Both the position numbers and the translations under genes were made by a program. 64,000 bases of DNA from Cytobacillus kochii (GTDB lineage Bacteria; Bacillota; Bacilli; Bacillales; Cytobacillaceae), in NCBI RefSeq assembly GCF_020171845.1, contig NZ_JAIVAM010000002.1, positions 372,001 to 436,000 on the forward strand, read 5' to 3'. Every line of letters starts with the position of its first letter. Position 1 is the stretch's first letter. Of the stretch, positions 46,137 through 53,933 are shown in pieces. The notes under the pieces were generated by a model. That model ran no database searches. It saw nothing but the letters and a program-made list of their open reading frames with translations, and was not told the origin of the DNA.

Positions 46137-46595
46137 ATGAAGCAAAACTACAAATGCAAATTAGCGAAATCAGTAATCATGGAGGAGCATGAAGAGGATG
46201 AAGTAAATATCCATTTTATTTTTGAATATAAAGCTGATGGTGGAAGCCTTAAATCAATAACTAATAATGTCTTAGCCCCAACATTGTTATCACCAATGGA
46301 CTTTGAGGGAATAGAATTTCTAGGAAAGGTAGATGAATCCTATGGAGTAATTGCTAATAATTATCCAGTGATTGAAGTAGTTTCTAATACTGAATTCAGA
46401 TTGGTAACTGCAGGATGTTCATTATTCGGGGATATTACTGAAAATGATTTGGAATCTTGTGGACTTGGGTCTTTGAACGATTTGGAGAATACTGATTTTG
46501 GATATGATGTCTTATTCGTTAATGATGCTCCCCTGGTTGCAAAAAAGGTTGTCATTTTCATATCAATAGATGCAATATTACCGGGAAGAAAATAG
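46137..46595 (+). CDS. Hypothetical protein, 152 residues
   Basis: Acidic soluble protein (EEHEEDEVNIHFIFEYK; AILPGRK at the end) with alternating strands and no membrane segments. AAAGGGGAA precedes ATG. Likely co-transcribed with the 127-residue gene, and the terminator at 46716 should end both. No family recognised. Confidence 0.65.
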   Translation: MKQNYKCKLAKSVIMEEHEEDEVNIHFIFEYKADGGSLKSITNNVLAPTLLSPMDFEGIEFLGKVDESYGVIANNYPVIEVVSNTEFRLVTAGCSLFGDITENDLESCGLGSLNDLENTDFGYDVLFVNDAPLVAKKVVIFISIDAILPGRK

Positions 46596-46715
46596 AAAGA
46601 AATCAAATGCAATTGGGGATTTTTTCTAAATAGAAAGGATATCGGATTATTGTCACCCTCTATTTATGTCATGTTTTATGTAAGGAATTCCACTTCTGTT
46701 AATATATAAGGTCAA

Positions 46716-46744
46716 ATGTCCTCACAGGTGTGGGGATGTTTTTT
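46716..46744 (+). terminator. Terminator after the two unknown genes
   Basis: ATGTCCTCACA pairs with TGTGGGGATGT (some G-U) and a T run follows. Confidence 0.7.
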
Positions 46745-46850
46745 AGTTCATTTATTAATGAATACTTTGCAAGATAAATCTATTAAAGTAGGTGTCACAG
46801 AAGTAAAGCAATTGGATCTGCAAATGATGAGAAAGCAAGTTAACATATCT

Positions 46851-46885
46851 AAAGGATAAGGAGACAGTTTTCTCTTTATCCTTTT
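46851..46885 (+). terminator. Second terminator
   Basis: AAAGGATAAGGAGA pairs with TCTCTTTATCCTTTT. No intact gene lies between it and the previous terminator; 46596-46957 has no other feature. Confidence 0.75.
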
Positions 46886-46957
46886 GCTCTTTATTTGCTC
46901 TGCATATAAATCAATTCATAAGTTGAAAGAATTGTTGTAATATCTAATTGAAGGGGT

Positions 46958-47818
46958 GTGAGGAATGTGGATTTCATTAAGGATCTGTCAGAAATAATGG
47001 TGCAGGCTTATAAAGAAAAAGGGATAAATCCTCCTAATGGCGATACTCATACTTTATTATCCCGGTATTTCAATTTAAAGGATAAAATAATTGTTCCTAG
47101 GATAAGAAACGTTAAAGTATCCAAAGAACTTAGAGGGAAAATATTAGAGGACGATTACAAACAATGTTTGCATCATATTAAAAACAGATTTAAGAATGGC
47201 AAAGATGTAAGTATTTTTCTAAGTAAAAAAAGTATCAAGCCTTCACAAAAAGATTTACTTTTATATAATTGGGGCATTCATCATTTGCATTTAAGTATGC
47301 CAGAAAAGGGAAAACAATTTGTAGAAAGATCAGACTATCTATTATTTCTCATGATTAACGATAATAATGCCTATTTTATAGATGTAACAAAACATAAATT
47401 ACCAGATGGAACGGAGTTTTCACAGCAAGAATTACTGCTGATAATAAAGAGAAATTGGCCTTATTTGCTCGATCCATATAAATATCAAGGTGCCTTTTCA
47501 TTAGATAGAAAAATGACAGATAAGGACTATTCAGAAATGAGAAAAGCCGGCAGCCTTTCATTAGTAGAAATTGATGGTGAAGTTTATGGATTAATTGGTG
47601 GAGGAATAACGACTGCCCGAACCAATATTAATCATACTATAAAAACAGATGGTGTTTTTCGAGTATTAAGGAATATGGAAGCTAATATCAGAGAAAACAC
47701 CAAGAATTTGTCATCTTTACTTTCACAAAATGGATTCAAGCAAATTGATTCTTCCTTCAAGTTAATTGTTGAAGATGAAATCTTTTATGTTATTAATGAG
47801 AAAAGTTTTGGAATCTAA
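46958..47818 (+). CDS. Hypothetical protein, 286 residues
   Basis: Soluble protein I do not recognise. A helical, basic N-terminal third (residues 1-95) is followed by a core with clustered histidines in WGIHHLHLS (about 108) and YFIDVTKHKL (about 143), a Pro/Trp segment NWPYLLDPY, and a Gly-rich loop YGLIGGGITTART. The His cluster and strands would suit a metal- or phosphate-handling enzyme such as an RNase or toxin, but that is a guess. GTG start at 46958 or 46967; the AAGGGG upstream fits 46967 slightly better. Alone between terminators. Confidence 0.6.
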   Translation: MRNVDFIKDLSEIMVQAYKEKGINPPNGDTHTLLSRYFNLKDKIIVPRIRNVKVSKELRGKILEDDYKQCLHHIKNRFKNGKDVSIFLSKKSIKPSQKDLLLYNWGIHHLHLSMPEKGKQFVERSDYLLFLMINDNNAYFIDVTKHKLPDGTEFSQQELLLIIKRNWPYLLDPYKYQGAFSLDRKMTDKDYSEMRKAGSLSLVEIDGEVYGLIGGGITTARTNINHTIKTDGVFRVLRNMEANIRENTKNLSSLLSQNGFKQIDSSFKLIVEDEIFYVINEKSFGI

Positions 47819-47924
47819 AAGTATTTATGATTCAATTTTTCGCTGAATTGTACTTTTGAATTTTTACTTTACAAAACCTTGGGGAGTAAAGCAGGGGAAT
47901 GTTAAGATAAGCGTTCTATTATAT

Positions 47925-47966
47925 AAAAGGCTCTTACCCTTTAATAATAAGGATAAAAGCCTTTTA
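47925..47966 (-). terminator. Terminator of the dynamin-like gene
   Basis: AAAAGGCT...TTACC and the matching GG(A)TAA...AGCCTTTT form a long hairpin. On the minus strand it ends in TATATAA/T tract right after the stop codon. Confidence 0.75.
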
Positions 47967-47969
47967 TAT

Positions 47970-50216
47970 TTATGCATGTGAGGCATCTACGGTATTACTA
48001 ATCAAATCATCTAAGAAAACAATCATCTGTTCTATATCTTGAACAAGTTTATTATACATCTTAACTTTATTAGACAAATAGGCATCATCTAAGGTATTTA
48101 TATCATTATTTAAAGATTGAATCCGTTTCCTTGCAGCTAATTTCATTTCATCGTCGGCTTTTTCGAATGCTCTTTCAGTATCTTTCCAGAATGAATTAAT
48201 CACAGTTTCATACTTCGATAATGCATTTTGTTTATTATATTCTTTTACAATCTTTTTTGAAATGCTCTTTTTCCATGTCCCCGAAGTTATTGCAAAAGTT
48301 GATAGGCTAGCAATTACTGCTAAAGCAATTCCTAAAGTCACTGGTCCACCAATGGATGCAACAGCAGAAACAGCAGCCGCAGTACCTCCAACAGAAATGC
48401 CAATAGAGGATAACAAACCTACGGATTGAGTAACTAAAATATAGCCCCCTAAATTTCCAAGTGTGGAAGCCCAAATGGCTAATCCGCCAAAGGCCGCTAG
48501 TCCTGTGAGTCCGCTGGCGAATGCATTTTTAACATCGAAAGCTATATTATTGTAGACATTCACACTATAAAAATTATTGCTTGTATTGTTAATATTATTG
48601 TTAACATTTTTAAGATAAGTATCAATTATATCCGATAGTTCTTCAGATTTTTTAACTAATACATTTTCTAATTTAGACTCTAATTCACCTGAAATATATC
48701 CTGATAGCCTTTGTAAATCTTGTTTCTTTTTAGAGTACTTATTGGTTTTAATTACTCCTAAAATGTGTTCTTCGTTTATAATCCTATTAAACCGATTTTT
48801 GTATTCACTTAAACTTTCTGATTTAAGTGCCCTGATTTTATTTAGAACTTCTTTTCTTAAAGATTCGTTTATTCTTTCTTCTTGTGGCATATTCGTAATT
48901 GTTTCTTCAAGTATTTTTACATACTCATCTCTTTTATTTAACAACATCTTATTGAAATCAATCTTGGATTGATACTCTACTCTCAATTTGGAAAAAAAAC
49001 CATTCAGTTGTTGTTGAAAGTTCTTAATAACTATACTAGGAATATTTTCTAATAACCTTTTTAAATCAATCTCCAATTCATCTCGTAAGACATGCTTGTC
49101 TGTCGCAAAGGTAAAAAATCTCCCACGTAAAATATCAAGAGAATATTCATAACCAGAGATATTTTGTTTCTTTTCCCATATGTCAGGGTTGATATCTGTA
49201 TACAATCTATTGGCACCCTCATCAAGTACCGTTTTAAGTGAAACTAAATTTCCTTGGTCAACTGCCATTGCTTGAGATGCAACAACATAGAAATTTCCTA
49301 GTGGAGAGATAATATTGTTATCTTTTCTTTCTAACGGTTCTAAAATATTCAATGTGTTCCGTACAAACTGGAGTTCTTCTCCACGTAAAAAGGCATTAGA
49401 AGGTGATAAATAAATGACAATATCAGCAATTTTTTGAGTTGAATTAGCCATTGTGTTATCAAGGGTGCGATCTCCTGTACCAAATCCAGGTACATCAATA
49501 AGGTCGCATACTTTGAGAATCTCTTTATCTAAATAGGTAATTATCAGGAGATTTTTATCTTCTTCATAATACATACCTTTTCGAGTGCAAAATTCTTTAA
49601 GTAGGTCTAAGTTGCCAGAAGATACTTTATGTTTTTCATAATACTCAGGGTCTGTCAAATTTTCAATTAATATTGAGTTATTTTCGTTGTCTAGTATTAT
49701 TACGTCTTCTTTTAGATATTCCGGACGATCTGACACATGCTTTATATGTACGTTTGTTGATGTTGCAGGTGTCCAATATGCAGGGAGTTCATTAGATCCT
49801 AATAGTGAATTAATGAAAGTACTTTTACCGGCATCTGACATTCCTAATACGGCAATTTTAGGTTTGGCTGGGTTATAAATTTTCTTGAAATTATCACATA
49901 CTTCATTTATTGGGCCTGCATTCTTGTCATTAATTAAACTGAGTAACTTATCGTTAACAAGATTTTTAAATTCCTCTACCTTTTCCCATTTGTTTAGGAC
50001 TGAGAATGTATTAGGTAACTTTTTACTGTACCCGGTTAGTTCTTCAAGAGTCTGTCCCGTCACTTGGGCAAGTTTTATTATCATGTCTAATTCTATTTTC
50101 CCGGGTTCATTTTCCATTCTTACAACTTTATCCCTACTAACTTCTAGCATAGTTGCTAATTCAGCTTGTGATTTACCTAAAATGTCTTGTCTAAAATTTT
50201 TTAAATCTAATGCCAT
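47970..50216 (-). CDS. XRE-dynamin-like GTPase fusion protein
   Basis: 748 residues. The N-terminus is a Cro/CI helix-turn-helix (KSQAELATMLEVSRDKVVRM, residues 15-34). A dynamin-type GTPase follows: P-loop GMSDAGKS (125-132), switch I TPATST (149-154), DVPGFG (241-246). A long helical stalk and two or more membrane-active hydrophobic segments (about 560-640, GLAAFGGLAIWASTL ... TLGIALAVIASLS) follow, then a charged helical tail. Bacterial dynamins remodel membranes and some act against phages. Fusing one to a DNA-binding domain is unusual. The ATG at 50216 is chosen because AAGGGG lies 9 bases before it; the frame back to 50348 is not used. AT-rich like its neighbours. Confidence 0.8.
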   Translation of the reverse strand: MALDLKNFRQDILGKSQAELATMLEVSRDKVVRMENEPGKIELDMIIKLAQVTGQTLEELTGYSKKLPNTFSVLNKWEKVEEFKNLVNDKLLSLINDKNAGPINEVCDNFKKIYNPAKPKIAVLGMSDAGKSTFINSLLGSNELPAYWTPATSTNVHIKHVSDRPEYLKEDVIILDNENNSILIENLTDPEYYEKHKVSSGNLDLLKEFCTRKGMYYEEDKNLLIITYLDKEILKVCDLIDVPGFGTGDRTLDNTMANSTQKIADIVIYLSPSNAFLRGEELQFVRNTLNILEPLERKDNNIISPLGNFYVVASQAMAVDQGNLVSLKTVLDEGANRLYTDINPDIWEKKQNISGYEYSLDILRGRFFTFATDKHVLRDELEIDLKRLLENIPSIVIKNFQQQLNGFFSKLRVEYQSKIDFNKMLLNKRDEYVKILEETITNMPQEERINESLRKEVLNKIRALKSESLSEYKNRFNRIINEEHILGVIKTNKYSKKKQDLQRLSGYISGELESKLENVLVKKSEELSDIIDTYLKNVNNNINNTSNNFYSVNVYNNIAFDVKNAFASGLTGLAAFGGLAIWASTLGNLGGYILVTQSVGLLSSIGISVGGTAAAVSAVASIGGPVTLGIALAVIASLSTFAITSGTWKKSISKKIVKEYNKQNALSKYETVINSFWKDTERAFEKADDEMKLAARKRIQSLNNDINTLDDAYLSNKVKMYNKLVQDIEQMIVFLDDLISNTVDASHA

Positions 50217-50733
50217 ATTTTTCATCCCCTTGAATAAATTTTCTTTATAAATATATAATATCATGTTCAAAGGTGTAAAACAACTAAAAATTATATATAA
50301 GTGTGTGAAATTCGCACATTTATTATTAGGTTGTTCATTTGACTTCACATTGATCTACTGAATATGGAATTCCATTTATCAAATTATTGTCAAGGTTTTG
50401 GGTGAATTTTATGTGTTTACAAAATTATCCGATATAAATAGAAGTAGTTGATTTAAACTTTGTTAGAAGCACGTGGATATTAAGGAGACGAACTACATGG
50501 AGATTTTAGAGATTTATATGAAAGAATAAAGAGGTTTGTTTTTGACCATGCATTTGGTTTGGTTTCAGACGTTTAACGATTAAATAAGATTTGAATCTTA
50601 CAAAAGCCAGGGGAGTAAAGAGAGGAATGCCGCAATATCAGCATTCCTCTCTTTACATATTTACTACATCGAAGTGAACCTTACATAATCTTTGGTGAGA
50701 ACGGATAGTGTAATATTCATATACAGATCGTTG
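50217..50733. other. Intergenic region with long hairpin
   Basis: No gene seen. It contains the hairpin at 50615-50656 and, upstream of the dynamin-like gene, probably its promoter. The 47881-47910 region carries a similar GGGGAGTAAAG stretch. Confidence 0.4.
50615..50656. repeat. Perfect 16-bp hairpin
   Basis: GTAAAGAGAGGAATGC and its exact complement with a 10-base loop. It lies downstream of the TerB_N gene's stop (minus strand) and may be its terminator, though only a short T tract is present. Confidence 0.65.
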
Positions 50734-52263
50734 TTAAGTCTCTAATTTCTTTTGAAGTCTATCAATTCTTTTTTCAAATTCAGACGTTTCCATTCCTTGA
50801 TTATTATAATAGGTGATTGCTTGTTTTGAGATCTTGATTGCATAATTATATTCTTTTCTTTTTTCGTAGATTATTGCTAACCGACTAAAGGCTGGAATTC
50901 TTCCTCGAAATTTCTCTTTTTTAATTCTTTGTATGTCTTTATCTAAATCCTCATTTGAATAAAATGAACCAAGTTTTTTATGACGATCTATTTCTTGGTT
51001 AACATAGACTTTATTTAATTCATCGAGTATCTCAATATCCTCGTAACAATATCTGATGCATGCTTCTAGGTACTCAGGATCCAAATCCCTGTATTTATAA
51101 TAAAAATCTTGAAGTTGAATATAAATGAAATGCTTTGTGACTAAGTCATTATAATTACTCTTTAATTCACCTAATAAGTCGCTTTCCTTAGTAGCATCGA
51201 ACTTTATTTTTTGCGGGGGCTTTTTTGTCTCTTTTTTCTTTAGGACAACTTTATTTTTTCTCATTTCAGCTAAATGCTTTTTAACTGATTCATGTGTGTT
51301 AACAAGTAAATCATTCATAACCTTCCATAATTCGTTCGATGAAATCATATCAGGTACTATGACTACTTCGTCCATCAATGAAATATTTGCAAAAAGTCTC
51401 ATTTCTGTTTTTGGAAGTGTTTGGATCCTAGGAGTAATGTCTTTAAGAATTATATTTTTAGTTGTATATTTATCGAAGATCAATTTTTCCATAGTTTGTT
51501 CAAATACGTCTGGATATCCTTTTATATAATTGGTGTTAGTGAAACCGAATGTTTTTGCAAGCCTCATAATGTCTTTGGCTAGTAAGGGTACATCAAAACT
51601 ATGCAATGCAAACAAATATAGATTATCTGAAAAACCTCTTTTATAGTCTTGATTTAAAGATTCTATGAAAACTTGCATCATATCAGCTCGTTGATGAAGT
51701 AAACAAGATAGGACAATTGCATTCCCAGAATAAGATTGAAACGAGCTGTTTTTGTGAATTTCTCTTAACTTAATAACTGTTTTAACAGCATTTTCAAAAT
51801 CATGCGTGAATAGATGCCGTTCTAATCCGTAATAAAGAATGAATACATAACTTATATCCCTTTGACAGTGATAAGGATTTGAGAGGAATTGCCAATATTT
51901 GTATTTTTGTTCAGGACTAAGGCTCTTGTAATTAGGGTAGTAAGGTGGTGAAGGTACTTCTTCTGAACTTAGAGGTTCTTTTATCTCCTGTTGCATGTCA
52001 ATAAGACTAGGTTCTTCTCCACCGCTAAGCGAAAGTGTGACAACAATGCCACCAAATTTATAGGTTTCCTTTTGGCCTTTATCAGGAACAAAATTCCTTT
52101 TCGCACCATTTTCAATCCAGATTAAATTCTTTATATCAGCATGAATAGAGAAATAATCGGTGGGATGGCTCAATTGATTAGATTTCGTAGGAACTAATCT
52201 ATTTCCATTTGACTCTCTTATTTTTGGCTTTTTGTTTTTCTTAAAGATATCAAATAATCCCAT
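50734..52263 (-). CDS. TerB_N-domain protein
   Basis: 509 residues. After a basic N-terminal leader (MGLFDIFKKNKKPKIRES) and a small strand domain, the TerB N-terminal domain is visible at about 135-170 (LSPEQKYKYWQFLSNPYHCQ then a VFILYYGLERHL block). Helical repeat-like regions follow, ending with TPR-like helices (SRLAIIYEKRKEYNYAIKIS). TerB_N proteins occur with tellurite/stress and phage-defence genes. The ATG at 52263 is chosen for the AAAGGTG upstream; the longer frame to 52341 is unlikely. It neighbours the XRE-dynamin gene on the same strand, 0.5 kb away. Confidence 0.75.
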   Translation of the reverse strand: MGLFDIFKKNKKPKIRESNGNRLVPTKSNQLSHPTDYFSIHADIKNLIWIENGAKRNFVPDKGQKETYKFGGIVVTLSLSGGEEPSLIDMQQEIKEPLSSEEVPSPPYYPNYKSLSPEQKYKYWQFLSNPYHCQRDISYVFILYYGLERHLFTHDFENAVKTVIKLREIHKNSSFQSYSGNAIVLSCLLHQRADMMQVFIESLNQDYKRGFSDNLYLFALHSFDVPLLAKDIMRLAKTFGFTNTNYIKGYPDVFEQTMEKLIFDKYTTKNIILKDITPRIQTLPKTEMRLFANISLMDEVVIVPDMISSNELWKVMNDLLVNTHESVKKHLAEMRKNKVVLKKKETKKPPQKIKFDATKESDLLGELKSNYNDLVTKHFIYIQLQDFYYKYRDLDPEYLEACIRYCYEDIEILDELNKVYVNQEIDRHKKLGSFYSNEDLDKDIQRIKKEKFRGRIPAFSRLAIIYEKRKEYNYAIKISKQAITYYNNQGMETSEFEKRIDRLQKKLET

Positions 52264-52435
52264 CAATATAACACCTTTCCATAAAATATAAATTATAAGT
52301 GTTGTATTTATCTTATCATAAAACCCTAGGATAAATTGCAAAATAAGTTAAAGAACCTATTTTGCCTCCAGGCTCTTGAGGTTTCTTCATTCACCGTATA
52401 GAATGTTTTTGTAAGGTAATATAGGAGGTGAAACA

Positions 52436-53005
52436 TTGAAAGTAGTTCAGCCAATAAGAGATTTGAAACAACTTGAAGCTGTAAAAGGATATCTACGTGG
52501 GAAAAATAAAAGGGATTATTTACTCTTTATGGTAGGAATATCATCAGCTTTAAGAATAAGTGATATTTTAACACTAAAGGTAAAACATGTTTGGAATGGG
52601 AAAAAAGCTAATGAATTTATAGAAATAAATGAAAAGAAAACTGGAAAATACAAAAGGTTCCCTATAACAAAGAACCTTACAAAAGCTATCAATGAATACA
52701 TGAAAGAGTATTTTAATAAAAATCAGGATGATTACCTTTTTACAAGTAGAAAGGGAATAAATCAACCGATTTCAAGGCAATATGCAGCATCCATGCTAAA
52801 TATTGCTTGTGACATGGTGGGTATTAATGAAAGATTTTCTACACACGGAATGAGAAAAACTTGGGGATACTGGGCATTTCAAAAAGGTATATCGCTCGAT
52901 TATATATGTATAGCTCTAAATCATAGTTCTGTAGCAGAAACAAAAAGATACCTTGGGATATTACAAGAGGATCTCGACAATCTATACCTAGAGGTGAACT
53001 TATAA
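52436..53005 (+). CDS. Small tyrosine recombinase (catalytic domain only)
   Basis: 189 residues, lacking the usual N-terminal arm- or core-binding domain. Catalytic residues visible: Arg in SSALRISDILTL, HxxR in THGMRKTW, His in LNHSS and the nucleophile Tyr in KRYLGI. Such short recombinases act as resolvases or inversion enzymes (FimB-like) or plasmid dimer resolvases. It is directly upstream of the tns operon in the same direction, with a terminator between. It could resolve cointegrates made by the transposon, or be an independent plasmid resolvase. TTG start after GGAGGTG. Confidence 0.85.
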   Translation: MKVVQPIRDLKQLEAVKGYLRGKNKRDYLLFMVGISSALRISDILTLKVKHVWNGKKANEFIEINEKKTGKYKRFPITKNLTKAINEYMKEYFNKNQDDYLFTSRKGINQPISRQYAASMLNIACDMVGINERFSTHGMRKTWGYWAFQKGISLDYICIALNHSSVAETKRYLGILQEDLDNLYLEVNL

Positions 53006-53042
53006 AAGTGTTCAAACTACATTTAATAAAAGATAAAGTATT

Positions 53043-53097
53043 TGACTATTGATAATCAGTTCAAAAAAAAACGAACTCGATTGCCAATAGTCATTTT
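53043..53097 (+). terminator. Long hairpin between recombinase and tnsA
   Basis: TGACTATTG and CAATAGTCA outer stem, GTTC/GAAC inner stem, then TTTTTAT. It may also mark a site with repeated TGACTATTG half-sites. Confidence 0.7.
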
Positions 53098-53124
53098 TAT
53101 TTTCAAATAAACAGGAGGGATTTT

Positions 53125-53922
53125 ATGGGTGCAAATAATTGGTCAAAGGAAAAACTAAATAGGTATCTAAAAGAAGGGAGAGGTCAGGGAGTTGGAAAAG
53201 ATTATCTTCCATGGAACTATACCTACAATTACAGTTCCAAAGGTAGAGTTTCCAGAATTTCCGGACTTAAAACCAGACGTATACATCACCTTCATTCTGA
53301 TAATCAATATAGAGCTTTTCTATTATTCGAATTTAATTCAAATGTTGCTGACATAAGAGAATCTTTCCCACTATTAGATGTCGAAGAAGTAATTGATGAT
53401 AAAGAGGATTTGCGGTTTGATAAGTTCATTGATAGAGAGACTAAAGAACCCTATGTGTTAACCACAAACTTTTTGCTAACTGTTAAAGACGTTAATGGTG
53501 AGCAGAAGGGACTGGCAAGAACCGTAAAAAATACAACAGAACTCAAAAGGAAAATAACTTTTGAAAAGCTGGAGATTGAAAGAAGATATTGGAACCAAAA
53601 GGGAATTGATTGGAAAGTAATGACGGAAAAACAACTACCTAGACAATTAGCCAAAAATATTGAATGGGTAAGGGAAACATTGTTGGAATGGAGTGAGGGG
53701 GAGCTGAATAAAAGTGAGCAATCGATATTGATGCTTAGATTTCTTTTAGAAAACGATGAACTTCCTTTAAGAGAGGCCTTAAAATTATTTGAACAGACAG
53801 AAGGATTGAAAAAGGGGGCGGGTTTGTTCCTTTTTCGCTATTTGATAGCAAAGAAGGAGCTTGCAGTTGATATGACAAAAAGAATAGATTTATTATCAAA
53901 AGTTAAAGACTTGCTTCTATAA
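53125..53922 (+). CDS. tnsA: Tn7-like transposase subunit TnsA with catalytic substitutions
   Basis: 265 residues, close to Tn7 TnsA length, with a clear N-terminal match (EGRGQGVGKDYLPW, then TRRIHHLHSD). TnsA makes the 5' cuts in Tn7; its known active-site residues are Glu63, Asp114 and Lys132. Here the matching positions read SDNQ (Gln61 where Tn7 has the Glu of SDLE), TTN (Asn115 where Tn7 has the Asp of STDF) and TVK (Lys135 kept). Two isosteric losses in an otherwise intact protein predict no 5' cleavage while structure and partner contacts remain. First gene of the tns operon; tnsB begins at 53934, 11 bases after its stop. Confidence 0.9.
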   Translation: MGANNWSKEKLNRYLKEGRGQGVGKDYLPWNYTYNYSSKGRVSRISGLKTRRIHHLHSDNQYRAFLLFEFNSNVADIRESFPLLDVEEVIDDKEDLRFDKFIDRETKEPYVLTTNFLLTVKDVNGEQKGLARTVKNTTELKRKITFEKLEIERRYWNQKGIDWKVMTEKQLPRQLAKNIEWVRETLLEWSEGELNKSEQSILMLRFLLENDELPLREALKLFEQTEGLKKGAGLFLFRYLIAKKELAVDMTKRIDLLSKVKDLLL

Positions 53923-53933
53923 GGTGGTTGATT

